A stretch of DNA of 64,000 nucleotides from a virus. Of the stretch, positions 32,201-38,287 are shown in pieces. The DNA lies in IMG/VR virus record IMGVR_UViG_3300027881_000012, positions 1 through 64,000 of that record; one strand, 5' to 3'. The notes below the pieces were generated by a model, which saw only the letters and a list, made by a program, of their open reading frames with translations, was not told the DNA's origin and ran no database searches. The translations under genes and the position numbers were made by a program. Numbering within the stretch: the stretch's first letter is position 1; each line of letters begins with the position of its first letter.

Positions 32201-33482
32201 GGTCTAATTCTTTCCAATCATCGGGGAGTTTATAGTCTGGATTGTCTTTATAAAACTGCTCAATATCTTTTTGAACATTCAAGTTGCGCTCAATAGTTTT
32301 TTTGCGCAATTCCTCCATGTTTTCGGGCGGATTAGACCAGGTTACAATATCATTCGGCCGCTCCCTTAACATGGCGCCGTGTTTTTCGGCCTCGGAAAAA
32401 ATCAAATCATCTACTAAATGGCCAGTTCCCCACAAATCGGATGCCTCTTGCTGGAATCTGACTTTATAGGCCTCTTGTTTTTGAACATTATCGGGGTGCG
32501 CTTTTTTCGCAATTTGATCTACTACTGAGTCCAGGCCTTTTTTTTGCTTGGTGTCTGCCTGTAACCATAAATAATAATTCGTGGTATAAAGGCCTTTCTG
32601 ATATTCCTTAAATCCGGTATAGCCACCAGGGCCCATACGGCTGCCAAATTGGTTTGCAAAGCTCCCGCCTGCCTCGCCGGTTAGATCCCTTTCTGCGTTT
32701 GAGTCTGTATCATCAGCATAGCCGGCGCGTAATTCGTGCAGCTCTCGCGGATCCTCGATCCAGGGCCCCTTGCCCTCTGGAAATTGAAAATTAGGATCCT
32801 TCTCTAATATCCTTTTCTTAGCCTCATTAAGCGTTTTTTGGTGCCGCTTTTCTCGTTCCTTGCGTTCTTTAGTCCAGGCCCTTACGTCTTTTTTTGCATC
32901 CGACCAGCGCCAGGGCTCGGTATCTGCAATTAACGGCCGGCCGGTTTCCGGATCCACTGTCGGCCCTGCCGGCGCCTCGCCGGTTTCCTCGGCCGCTTTA
33001 TCGGCCGCGAGCTGTTGCTCTAACTCATCTGCTGGCCGGCCCTCTAACTCGGCCATTTCCTTTTGATAGGCCTGTTCGAAAGGAGTAATCGGCCGCTCTG
33101 CCAGTTCCTCTTTAAGTATGGGCTCGCCCAACTGCCCAGGGGCGGCCATGAATTCGCTTGCCTCGCCTGGTCCTGGGATCCCTAAAGGCTCTCGCTCCGG
33201 TGCGACTCCCTCGCGCTCGGCTCTCAAATCCTCTGTTAAAGGCGTTGCCGGTTTTACTGGCTCCTGGGCCTCGATGGCCTCTTGCCGGCGCTGTTCTGTT
33301 TCGATCTCTGCCGGCGGTACCTCTTTTGGTGTAAAAAACTCTTTCGCCCTGGCAAAAATGCCCTTTTTCTTTTTTTCTTCCTCATCCTCAAAGGGGTCAT
33401 AATCGAGGGGATCGCCGGAGTGATAATCTCCAACATCTTCAAAAGGATCGTAATCAAGTGATTTGCCTGTTCGATAGGCCAT
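17256..33482 (-). CDS. Giant polyvalent protein (ParB-like, SAP, methyltransferase, helicase, JAB, zincin)
   Basis: 5,408 residues in one frame. In order: acidic N-terminus; hydrophobic Gly-rich stretch near 445-530; Ala/Pro/Glu linkers; ddrB-like ParB domain with SGNSRTMSIQLA (near 1403); SAP-like motif near 1750; N6-adenine methyltransferase with EPSAGVGG (near 2162) and NPPF (near 2226); Pro/Gly linker; strawberry-notch-type SF2 helicase with GHGTGVGKGR (near 2830), DESH (near 2951) and QGLGRSHRSNQ (near 3347); RadC-like JAB with HNHPS and PSPED (near 3924); zincin-like HEGFGHHG (near 4236); long helical C-terminal part. Such polyvalent proteins (P1 DarB, Bcep22 giant protein) are packaged and injected to counter host defence. 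Encoded beside the ejection proteins. Confidence 0.9.
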   Translation of the reverse strand: MAYRTGKSLDYDPFEDVGDYHSGDPLDYDPFEDEEEKKKKGIFARAKEFFTPKEVPPAEIETEQRRQEAIEAQEPVKPATPLTEDLRAEREGVAPEREPLGIPGPGEASEFMAAPGQLGEPILKEELAERPITPFEQAYQKEMAELEGRPADELEQQLAADKAAEETGEAPAGPTVDPETGRPLIADTEPWRWSDAKKDVRAWTKERKEREKRHQKTLNEAKKRILEKDPNFQFPEGKGPWIEDPRELHELRAGYADDTDSNAERDLTGEAGGSFANQFGSRMGPGGYTGFKEYQKGLYTTNYYLWLQADTKQKKGLDSVVDQIAKKAHPDNVQKQEAYKVRFQQEASDLWGTGHLVDDLIFSEAEKHGAMLRERPNDIVTWSNPPENMEELRKKTIERNLNVQKDIEQFYKDNPDYKLPDDWKELDQEEREVKYPGIFWGETISTNIVNSFLSIGTYMGVQTATKSPGLATLMAGAVLFPQFVKEIDAELTELERREGIKVPDEVKSDLTLIGAIPSAFIEGLGERLGFGPALLKHFGKNVGKKAMKRELIRLFVQKAMSKKGAQLAKKGVWAVARPTLWTAKQSGAGYVEEGGQKMVSNAAAQFVGSERSLFEGVHEQGRIGAVMEPVLGGPAASTQYGYGVVAERRAKKKVEAAGKEARDQIDRLLKDYDGQTAEDILLDEDLAPEAAAERVPAEEIPPTAPREFVGAEGIEAEEVAAEFTAEELEAAAAEAPEVAPAVEVPAEPVTALVPEKAPPAKAPPKAPEGIIRVAQVEAEREAPTRIAPSKRKTFQALADEMGEKSGAKIRFDNVIYQNEKPVGLQMTVTSGAAKGATFTLSGRAHKTKAEAQRFVDTVIKGYAQALEAKKKGEPFKEIAGIIKKAQKPEALKKEYNDLVASLSPEQKKSVLDLIKDKDMALKEKLGLMRADLAAFEMKKAAPPAPPKKVEVVPEKPPAAPPPVKKLGPRWKAAPAAKAGEPSFILDTGAGLVEHKLPEGTLIELVSPEGASLGMFKDRPSAATAAEDMFEEPTAAAPPAKPAAPPPPAPALPKGAAATQRIVREFAKNQAAVKGVMPALRKMAGLKAWDKMSAEEQLAEARAQVERDVANIPADMERLGINTIAEYATDRALDPLDPLNEFYAELLRRQGYEVEAGKTVKPPAELEAAPPEMPAVPEEKPDLKGGPRVAPQRATTPEPTSPPEATLPAKPWEEFVKPGGVEESYVKIALGVLDPRSYETIDKARQWIVDKRDEANAYTKELEEKGVTENPVLKYDHFKRKAAYMDDLLDKLRPIAEKFYPKPISKKAETRIITPQNAEGHRAHYTVVEAGTLFPSHNPETFQPYGDYPEGIQERAYHSDTAEQAKVITNANKLDPRILLSDDPTPTSGPPIVDQSDFVISGNSRTMSIQLAFKDPKKAARYKNQLIAAASKFGLAPKDIKPMKQPVLIRRIRIESEYVMRALAREFNETMTQGMGQAAETASMGKAIKPATMEKIGIRLTDREISLRELLGKKDGLEILGWLIDDGAISATQKNVYLNEKGDLLNKRGKEVIELAIFGNIVDDLDLINSAQKSHLNKIEKSLAELAKVKARGGKWDITSDLKEGLRLATAAQAQDLSVRDLLAQQPLFEAKPEYTVVTEKLADLLIKDKPTRHKERWKAYATDAAADTKKQVQMFKPKTQEESLQEHFEIDLAAPPEVAAPVEAPPPTITTKTDGEILAGRIQRGEIDLSHRQLTAFSKPDLVEAAQILGIKATGTKGVLIRRIVDEAPKVEAPPAEAAPEEKPLAELPFLDDEIGTVRSIRETESKLIAKGENIGVLTQLWRPTADAAPGAQSTVRVVDKDAGEVVAITQYPNYAAARLGFIQARNADVIAKPPKRTDDARTEATGILAGKIKQAEDKGIKFYFPEDAPRAMTEDDFMELVGAVSGGYAERLVLEKDVVPLMPGRWRVEAEAPAEKKTAFEVFYGEPIESQTAEKIQDVFDTAVETMQRFQAGEKDFTQNDYDLALATTQEIEKYRPAEAPAPAEKAAPEHEKAAGSTKLANWINTKLVKDESITWRDLFKQADIDFAGTQAQGKYTPKDAYDAMEQGVNIYVHDQLTMRDPENAVENIAWLKDTIAKLPTQTKRTREQGEFQQFSTPPPLAYVANWVANIKENDAYLEPSAGVGGLAIFGRQIVGDNIVVNELDKRRAALLGEMGFKTVFTEDASQLDNILPETVKPTVIVMNPPFSATAGRVLGKRATKFGADQIEQALARLEDGGRLVAIVGKGMADNAPAFTKWWKGIKKDYTVSANVGISGQEYKKYGTTFDNRLIIIDKTGPQAYNLVSGKVDKIEDLIPLLEGVRNDRQTIYKPGEELEPVAGVAPVEQIPETERPGAEPPGAPPAAIPGVGPGVRPGEPGATPGIEISGAIEPPTEPGGRLPEIEGAGIEPGEPARPGERPGERIRPGDEREREGIPEAPDLSLDDLDALINEVIEEEDLTAKPAGGKKAAPKKPPVKGKIPKTDQGQFAAIANIIGNIKEPTAEYKPTVKAKELDLMTQTWAEEIGKYGTEKAQDTRGILKQLIEPLSNIADSDPIEMNVPGLEQDIFFANQKDARDFLEAYDAVLDDYLAYGGLINQAGAAPRSIQTLDNITTKIFPKTQLEAAAEVREPAAAFEALLHPQAYEQAKPILDANYTEFKGERKEWIRYVLVNLAKYNIDPEVGRNWIKYYYTTDRPDLARAPAPVRKDLIQARKKKREKIKASLYEEYQPNVEVKGARPHPTPLVETAALSDTDLPKATYKPDLPKHILKPTKKSAGISNVQLEFSIYAGQAHERFLPDGTRMGAFAGHGTGVGKGRIIASIMMDNWNKGRKKAIWLTEKQSLLNDASRDIIEMGWSEGAKALVNLNKAAAAGGKVKAKHRDNTILFSTYSTLGQGFKKINLNKPESFDDMRARINQIVEWAGADYDGVIAFDESHNMANSMQEQGARGRKPTADKALAGVLLQTMLPKARVIYVSATGATKVSNFAYAERLGLWGEGTSFADKRAFIAEINKSGLAAMEMIARGMKARGLYMAPSLSYDGVIYDRLVHELTEEQTDIYDKLAEAWQVIMRNTEAALELTNGNKSGRAKMAARGRLFGTQIRVFDSIMTAMQMPSLIRKMEKNIADGESVIIQLTQTNDAAVQRALERRQEGEDLEDLDFTPRIAISEYLQRAFPIEQYEIRTDKDGNEYAVLVRDEAGDPVENRQAVAMRDAMLREIGALRIPDSPLDQLFNVFGTDKIAEVTGRKSRVVKDLETGEYINQKWSLAKAKADVEAFKNDEKQILIFSEAGGTGVSYHADKRYKNQRLRQHYLLQPGWKASTAVQGLGRSHRSNQRQAPKYTLITTNLKAQKRFVTSIARRLDQLGALTKGQRQAGSQGIFQARDNLESDYAREALVQTFEDMVAGTLEMSAEDFQHQTGLQIVDERTGRLTGELPEMTKVLNRMLSMTINSQNTFFGDISDRLDRIIQAHAEAGTLDVGIETIDGLAVEKESERVVHTDPESGAETKYVRVSVTEPSRRVAFEDVSHLNFYQNIKSGRVWAAGETRDRTTTTGSIIAYRKMQSPNDTIQRQDESILTDEDKWIKLADKPDLSPARIWAAEYANIPETTDRDIHLITGDLLSVWDRLVGFATVYRMETDAGERLLGRVIHPNVLDQVLTNLGASADAPQVKSGVLGAKILGGARVTLANGWAFKKSMVSGDERIELLDFGHRDIDLLEKQGAIIEEINFKTRVFIPTKNNKKIFDRILLNRPVTNIAGGYQGPRIADTTLSEASAEFAGKVAKKIQAGKKAIQMDLLEYAQSAKTEKAVEALPEPTQKVEIRSTGEMGFESHVIANAEDAAAFIQPITEQAQEKGYMISVDAQGNIKEVHFIAKGARGAVGIPIVETVGRLFNTPGVTKAYFIHNHPSAEADPSPEDRAMAYTLIEMAAAGGVEIENIIVGGDVWALYSPISAAPSVKRKGKIRKTTRKTTIPIVERFIERGKRRGGPISNSGELTAHLEKYYNDRQGYLFLDNKLNDLGFVEFTPGQTASENLKEIIAEGERLNASVFIFNSKGTDAELNSRMKFLTEWNENVGGNMMQLFEFRHNGVSFADQGKVPSPKKTQDILDQKVAPITFDYILGDSPVFARKLIAPADPVTVEDVNTTVETVTAQWAAPGPKIRVYKEQQGLPPEVMDFIKEDGRENSIITGAYYKNTIYLVADNIGSNEEIVTTILHEGFGHHGLRGTLGKEGKDVFKVLRDLYIAKKNEVDKIGRELGFDLTTMDGQMQAAEEWFANQAQLGIKSKWYDRLVAAIRNWLRKLDLDIKLSNPEIRALIAAARQFTLTGQRVSAFPGQTPAFKKKKYGKAIDYGGILPEDVARRMAAAKGVGKGSFMATTKEKLAELKMERAHFPGLEKIENKKQRAQLADILRIHQEIPENARSITAEKMKDFIKDLSTDAYDIYTMNIILADMMRDIKTGLLNDQMLREGETLPFGFKTIQDVQTADAQFKRLAEIHPEIATALSDRKAYIDNMVGQLVKFKILKKEVLQHEDYFHHQVLQYWGLKDTNKGVSTGSADVRQHWRPWMAARKGSLLDYNTEYIEAEFTALSQQLGQLETAKTLERIKRQADIYGQLKDQAKRENLTNFYKQAARQLSIQFKTEITVGEVMADSKLDPLFPYRQKIAMASSQLENMAFNDKLGGDSEFADIIDQLAEIKRAKKEDLEGAPAGISDARYFDFLAYLVRTGQPGASWAATIFKNIHARNKHVQTALGKNFLTFRQLIPEGYEEWKPEPGKGWFWANTLADNVLQQVIAGERDLQDNDVKQILAKGRDIIWVMPTGLTETLDNFKAQIEQRMVGRISEASLRMWKQYILINPMRVMKYNINNMSGDLDITLAYNPKILKGFFKSLRDLRAFNKGKAGAAVKAELQLARKLGVTGSGWAVQEVEEITKKMGTDKFVRQIIMGEKPNIAMRYWQLAKGATTTRENILRLAAFRHFKQEIAKGKRVYGASKPDEIDAIQNDTERAAKLSRELVGDYGNISSSGQWIRKRLMPFYSWMEINSPRYVYMLRNVRYEGREPGARPLAIASKKALTKGLAYGAKAAMLYTLINIYNHLLWPEEEEEFGKSGRRQLHLILGRREDGSIMSIRFQGALSDTLSFFGLEDFPEDVKELWKGEKTIQQKLIEVPKALVTRLFHAIRPEPKMLMEAATGYATYPDPFSPRPIRDTKEHILRTFSLDAIYRRARGRPGRGKSMATHFLSDLERLVVYNSDPGEQAYYDTRNMIFDWKKDKGIEVSYGKPTNRGNALYYYKQALKFGDFKAAERYLMKYYDLGGKPSSLKQAIKQSHPLAGVKKMDRFKFKKDLNPAQLKTLERAIKWYDLTYRKEEPRKLRYETRRKFLKKKAAERAR

Positions 33483-33489
33483 AATTCAC

Positions 33490-34662
33490 CTACTTAGTAG
33501 CTAATATTGGCTTTGAGTATTTTCCTGTTTCCGGATCCAATTCATACCAGGCTTTAGTTTTCGGGTGCTGCTTTACATCTTTCTTAGAATAGCCTGGCGG
33601 TGTGTTTTCGCCGGCATAGATCTCATTTCCGCCCTTATCCACATAAACATCTCGTTTTTCGGCCTTGCCCTCGACTCCGCCGGTGATCTTCTCGCGCCGC
33701 TTATCGAGTTTAGCCTGGCGTTTATCCAATTCGTCCGGATCCACACTTTCATTAGTACGCGCCTTATCGATTCGACCTTGCTCGGCCTTTATTAATGCGA
33801 GCTGGTGTTTTTCGCCTTTGCGCGTCCGCTCTTTTTTCGTTTCTGCTTTCTTTTCGGCGGCCTCTAAACTTTGCTTGTTCTCAGCCTCCGGATGGAAAAT
33901 AGCAAGGTATTTAAGAAATTCATCGTCATTGGCAAAGGTTTTAGGCTCATCCTCACCAGGAGATTCAACCGTGACAGATCCATCATCATTAAAAGTAACC
34001 GCCGGCCCTGGCAAAGCCTTTTCGCTTTCCGCGCCGGTTTTCGGATCTCGGCCGACGGTAAATTTTCGGTGCTGTCCTATTACCTCGCCGGTAACTGGAT
34101 CCGTTTCCTCGACCATTTCCTCTTTATACGCTGCGAATTCTTGCGACTCTTTCTCACCCTCTGGCATATCCGGACTTAACGCCGCCCAGGCTTCCTCAAC
34201 AAGGGCTTTGTTGTGGGATGCCGCGCCTTGTAATAGGCCTCGAAAAGCCTCAATCCGGTCCTCTTTTTTCTTAGATCGCTTAAACATCTCGGCCGCTTTT
34301 TCGCGTTGCTGCTGCTCGGTTGCCATCCTCGAGGCGTGGGTTTCCGCTGCGCGTTCTTCTCCCACTGCCGCTTGCTCCGCCTGGGCCTCGGCCGCTTGTT
34401 GCTCTGTGGCCATTTGTTCACGCTCTGCCATCTGGCCCGCCTCATACCGGCGCTTTTCTTCGGCTGCGGCCTCCTCTTGATCCTTGCGAGCTGTATATTT
34501 TTCATAGCTCGAGGGCCCGCTGCTGCCTGCAAATCTCACGGATCCGCGCTTATTGCGGGCCTGTATTCGATCAATCATGGATCCCAGGCCTTGAACGATC
34601 GGCATCATGCTCCGGCGATCGCCGGTGGCTAATCCTGTTCTAAATCCAGATGCAAAACCCAT
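33490..34662 (-). CDS. Putative internal virion/ejection protein (coiled coil)
   Basis: 390 residues. A Gly-rich start (MGFASGFRTGLATGDRRSMM) like other ejected proteins, then about 110 residues of Glu/Ala/Gln coiled coil (EEAAAEEKRRYEAGQMAERE), a central folded part with VTFNDDGSVTVESPG and a Lys-rich C-terminus. It lies between the giant polyvalent gene (7 bases away) and another ejection-type gene, the usual place for pore or ejection proteins in podophages. No enzymatic motif. Confidence 0.6.
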   Translation of the reverse strand: MGFASGFRTGLATGDRRSMMPIVQGLGSMIDRIQARNKRGSVRFAGSSGPSSYEKYTARKDQEEAAAEEKRRYEAGQMAEREQMATEQQAAEAQAEQAAVGEERAAETHASRMATEQQQREKAAEMFKRSKKKEDRIEAFRGLLQGAASHNKALVEEAWAALSPDMPEGEKESQEFAAYKEEMVEETDPVTGEVIGQHRKFTVGRDPKTGAESEKALPGPAVTFNDDGSVTVESPGEDEPKTFANDDEFLKYLAIFHPEAENKQSLEAAEKKAETKKERTRKGEKHQLALIKAEQGRIDKARTNESVDPDELDKRQAKLDKRREKITGGVEGKAEKRDVYVDKGGNEIYAGENTPPGYSKKDVKQHPKTKAWYELDPETGKYSKPILATK

Positions 34663-34691
34663 TTTATTTACCTCCCGTTATTTGTTAAATC

Positions 34692-35765
34692 TTAACGATT
34701 TCTTGCGGCGTATGAACCGGCACCCCAGGTTTTATCATAATTCCTTGCCAACTGTTGTTGATATACACTGCCGCCGCTCTGAGTTGTCGGCATGGCGGAT
34801 CTGCCGGAAATTGGATCATAGCCACCCCGCATGGCCATGCCCGAATAAACGCCGGCCGCCTCGCCCAGGGGAGCTGTTACCGTTTCACCCATACCGCGAG
34901 CTACCCCGCCAGCTGCGCCGGCCATAGAGCTGATTGCCTGGCCGACCCCTGCTTGCTGCCGCATTTGTGACTCGGCTAAACCGGTGCGTTGTTGTAGCAG
35001 CTGGCCTTTTAATCCCTGTATATCGGTTGCGACTTGTGCGGTTTTCGATGGATCGATCAATCGCATGGCCTCGCTGGTTACACCGGTCACGCGCTCTTTT
35101 TCGCCTCTGCGGGCCTGGGTGCCTACCTGGGCCTTTGCCAGGGCCTCTGCCCCCTGGATGGTATTCATAGCAGATCGGCCCCTGCCGGAAGTGGGATCAA
35201 TGCCCAGGGATGCCATACGCCTTTGCTCTGCCTGCCGGCCCATCTCCGCCTGTGCGGTTACATCGGCCATAGCTCTGCCGGCCGCTCCCTCATAATCTGG
35301 CTGTGCAAGGCTGGTTAATTGCCTGCCGAGCTCGCGCCGTTGCGTCATTTCCTCGCCGGCCATTTCGATAGCCTGGTCCGTAAGCCCGCCGAATTTTCCC
35401 TTGATATTTTCCCATTCGGTTTCAAGATCCTTAGACAGACCGGAAAAATCAAACGTCTTGCTCTGCATTTTATCGATGGCCGCCCATCCCTTACTTACGC
35501 CCTGCATGGCCTGATTATACATTCCCTGCGTTGACTTCAAAGACTTGCTCCACATATCCATATACTTTTTAGCCAGGGGCGCTGCCGATTTCGCCGCCGC
35601 CATTTGAGCTGCTGCCTGCGACTCGCCTAACTGCATTTCCCGCGTCATCATCTGCATTTGCATATCTTCCATCTGGCGGGCGCGGAGCCGATCCGACTGG
35701 CGCTCTGCCTCCGCTCGGTCGCGCTCTGCGGCTCTTTGTCTTAGATAGCGTGCTGTTGACACCAT
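34692..35765 (-). CDS. Putative internal virion/DNA ejection protein
   Basis: 357 residues, helical and Met/Gln/Ala-rich. MASLGIDPTSGRGRSAMNT is a signature I know from podophage internal or ejection proteins (xGINPxSGR), and AISSMAGAAGGVARGMGET is a Gly/Ala segment suited to membrane insertion. Encoded between the tail-tube-type piece and the coiled-coil ejection gene. Probably leaves the capsid with the DNA. Confidence 0.65.
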   Translation of the reverse strand: MVSTARYLRQRAAERDRAEAERQSDRLRARQMEDMQMQMMTREMQLGESQAAAQMAAAKSAAPLAKKYMDMWSKSLKSTQGMYNQAMQGVSKGWAAIDKMQSKTFDFSGLSKDLETEWENIKGKFGGLTDQAIEMAGEEMTQRRELGRQLTSLAQPDYEGAAGRAMADVTAQAEMGRQAEQRRMASLGIDPTSGRGRSAMNTIQGAEALAKAQVGTQARRGEKERVTGVTSEAMRLIDPSKTAQVATDIQGLKGQLLQQRTGLAESQMRQQAGVGQAISSMAGAAGGVARGMGETVTAPLGEAAGVYSGMAMRGGYDPISGRSAMPTTQSGGSVYQQQLARNYDKTWGAGSYAARNR

Positions 35766-35767
35766 TT

Positions 35768-36298
35768 TTAGCCTCCAAATTCACCTTGATCGTGTTTTAA
35801 TTCCCAAATAGAGGTAGCCAAGTCAATTCGTTTGACCCGCTCCACATTTCCCTCGATCGTGAAATAATGGCGCCTGCCTCGATAGCCTCCTGGCAATTTG
35901 AAAATTTCGGTTGTGTATAATTGCTTGGTGTGCCGGAGCACATCATTTGTATACAATTTAAAAATGATCTCCAATTCGCCGGCATATACAGGCTCCGCCG
36001 GTACTTCCTCGAGATTATCGCCCGCGATCGGATAAAGCGCATGCAGATACCCGCCCTCGTTGCCGCCGATCGTGCCGAGCTGGCCGGTAGCAAGTTTATC
36101 CAGGTTTCTTTTTATAATGGCCTCGCGGTCCTCGATCGCTTGCGCGTATTCATCCAGATCGCCGGTAATAAAGATAATCCGCGCCGCTGCAAAGCGGAGC
36201 TTTTTAGGATATAGGAATTCCTTTGACTTCCAAAACATATTGCCGAGGGCCTGGGTTTCGTCGCCCTCCCACTGCCAAATAGCATTTGCAAAGCCCAT
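35768..36298 (-). CDS. Tail structural protein, C-terminal piece
   Basis: 176 residues. WQWEGDETQALGNMFWKSKE, then YPKKLRFAAARIIFITGDLD, and a final beta part with FKLPGGYRGRRHYFTIEGNV and RIDLATS. In relatives I remember this forms the C-terminal half of one podophage tail protein whose N-terminal half matches the gene at 38288-39859. Here a 660-residue fibre gene lies between them. It would complete the tail by non-covalent assembly if both pieces are used. Confidence 0.6.
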   Translation of the reverse strand: MGFANAIWQWEGDETQALGNMFWKSKEFLYPKKLRFAAARIIFITGDLDEYAQAIEDREAIIKRNLDKLATGQLGTIGGNEGGYLHALYPIAGDNLEEVPAEPVYAGELEIIFKLYTNDVLRHTKQLYTTEIFKLPGGYRGRRHYFTIEGNVERVKRIDLATSIWELKHDQGEFGG

Positions 36299-36300
36299 AT

Positions 36301-38283
36301 TTAGCTCCTAAGTACCATCCAATTAAGCACATAATTAACGGAGTTTGTTGCAGCTGAAAACGTCGCGGTAAAGCCGGTGGTGGCCTTTGCTGTGATAACC
36401 GGTACCAAAAAAAGCGGGCCGCCATCGACCGTGTTTTCCATCGTGCAAAGCACCTGGTAATTAGCGTCGGCATGAGCGGTGCCGAATGTTACCGCCACCG
36501 AGCTCACGGCGTTGCCGATCGCCTGGGCGCCGGTTTGATCGCCTTTCAATTCCAGGGTATCGGCGCCGACCGTCACCTTGACAACATTGTTATACCTCAA
36601 ATCAACTCCGCCGTCTGGCTGTGCATCTATCATTGTGTGTACGGTGGGGCCTGTGACCATGCCCTGTATGTGCAAATCTCCGCCGACAAATTGATTGGTT
36701 ATATAAATGTGACCGGCATCGTGAACCATAGTAAAGTAATTGCCGTCTGATCCGCCTATATATATTTTCGCATTTTCGGCTTTTAGCAGTGACCAACCAT
36801 CGGACACTAACTCAACCAGGCCATCGGTGCCGGTGTCCGTTACCTCAACCTTTGTGTTTAAAACCTCGATTTTGGTATTGGTTATGGCTGCGATCGCATC
36901 GAAAACCGCCCCGCTGGTGGGTAGGTGCGTATCATCGTCGGTGAGCGTGGTTTCTATGTCATTGACCGCCGCGCCGGCTGCAAGTTGAAGACCGCCGGAT
37001 CCGGTAATTTGAAATATTCCAGAGCTGGCAATATATTTAAGCGCGTCCGGATCTATGTCTGGCCCGATAGTTAAATCCTCGCCGGTGGCTTGAAAAACAT
37101 AAAAATCGATCGTATCGTCACTGTCGCCCGCTGTGTAAATTCTTGATATGCCGCCCTGGGCGGTCGTTGATCCAAATATGTCTTGCACTCCGCCGATAAT
37201 ATTATCAAAACCGAGCTCTAAACCGCCGCGCATAAATACCGGATTAGCAGTATTGAAAAGCCATTTAGCATTGGCGCTATCATATTGCAGTGCGTCGTTG
37301 TCGTTGTTCGGACCGAGATAAAAGTGCCCATCGTCTACCCAAAAGAAATAATGATCCACTACGCCATCGGAGCTGGCGCCGTTATAGATCTTCAAAGATC
37401 CGCCGGTTAGTGAATTGCTGCCAAAAATATGAACCTGGGCCGCCCTAACATCGTCTTGGCCGAAATGTATCTGGCCGCTTGCCGGATAAAAATCAACCGA
37501 GGCCGCTGTAATATCTGCGATAACGGCACCATCGAGCTCAAAGGCAATTTGACCGGTGCCGGCGTCAATCACTTCAACCGAGGAATTACCCTCATGGATC
37601 TTATCGGCCTCTATGCCCGCGATCGCATCAAAAACCGCGCCGGAAGTCGGTAAATGCGTATCATCGTCAGTGAGCGTGGTTTCAATATCGTTTACACTGG
37701 CGCCAGATTTTAATGTCATGCCGCTTGAATTCAACTGAAATTCTAAAACTGCCGCGATCTCGGCGTTTATCGTGCCTGTTTGGAGCACTTCAATATGAGT
37801 GTCGCCGGCGCCGGTAGATCCTAAGATCTGCGCATCTGCTTTGATGCTCAACCATTCATCGGTGCCGCTCATTATCCTAAATGCTGGATCTGAGCCTATG
37901 CCCATTCTCGCGTGGAGCGCCGCCTGGCGCCCTATAAATATCGTACTGTTTGGACCGTCTAAATCTAAAACTAATTGAAGTGCTGCCGTTTCTCCTTCAT
38001 AGACGGTGTACTCCTGGGTGAGTCTTTTTAGGCTTGCAATCAGATCTCCATCGATAGTGGTATCAACCTGGCCAGTGCCCGCGTCGATAACCTCAACGGA
38101 GCTATCGCCCTCAAAGATTTTATCCTCGGCGCCGAATGAGGCCTCCAATGTTACCAGCTTAACCCGCTTGTTTTGATCTTCTACCTCTGCCTCTAAGGGA
38201 TCGATAACCTCAAATTGCAAATCATCGTGCAGATCGCCGCCTGTGACTTCTACCATCCCGCTTATTTTTAGATCGTCGGCCAT
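36301..38283 (-). CDS. Tail fibre with repeated modules
   Basis: 660 residues, Gly/Asp/Ile-rich beta protein. Internal repeats: EG(D/N)SSVEVIDAGTGQ twice (about 58 and 230) and NDIETTLTDDDTHLPTSGAV twice (about 197 and 440). The C-terminal 70 residues (VAVTFGTAHADANYQVLCTM) look like a receptor-binding tip that ends many fibres. The same SSVEV-DTGTGQ module is in the 468-residue protein at 49221-50627. Probably a trimeric adhesin. Confidence 0.75.
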   Translation of the reverse strand: MADDLKISGMVEVTGGDLHDDLQFEVIDPLEAEVEDQNKRVKLVTLEASFGAEDKIFEGDSSVEVIDAGTGQVDTTIDGDLIASLKRLTQEYTVYEGETAALQLVLDLDGPNSTIFIGRQAALHARMGIGSDPAFRIMSGTDEWLSIKADAQILGSTGAGDTHIEVLQTGTINAEIAAVLEFQLNSSGMTLKSGASVNDIETTLTDDDTHLPTSGAVFDAIAGIEADKIHEGNSSVEVIDAGTGQIAFELDGAVIADITAASVDFYPASGQIHFGQDDVRAAQVHIFGSNSLTGGSLKIYNGASSDGVVDHYFFWVDDGHFYLGPNNDNDALQYDSANAKWLFNTANPVFMRGGLELGFDNIIGGVQDIFGSTTAQGGISRIYTAGDSDDTIDFYVFQATGEDLTIGPDIDPDALKYIASSGIFQITGSGGLQLAAGAAVNDIETTLTDDDTHLPTSGAVFDAIAAITNTKIEVLNTKVEVTDTGTDGLVELVSDGWSLLKAENAKIYIGGSDGNYFTMVHDAGHIYITNQFVGGDLHIQGMVTGPTVHTMIDAQPDGGVDLRYNNVVKVTVGADTLELKGDQTGAQAIGNAVSSVAVTFGTAHADANYQVLCTMENTVDGGPLFLVPVITAKATTGFTATFSAATNSVNYVLNWMVLRS

Positions 38284-38287
38284 GATA

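Noticed and set aside
33665-34480. 271-codon plus-strand frame
   Set aside because: Antisense shadow of the coiled-coil ejection gene; Ser/Leu-rich noise.
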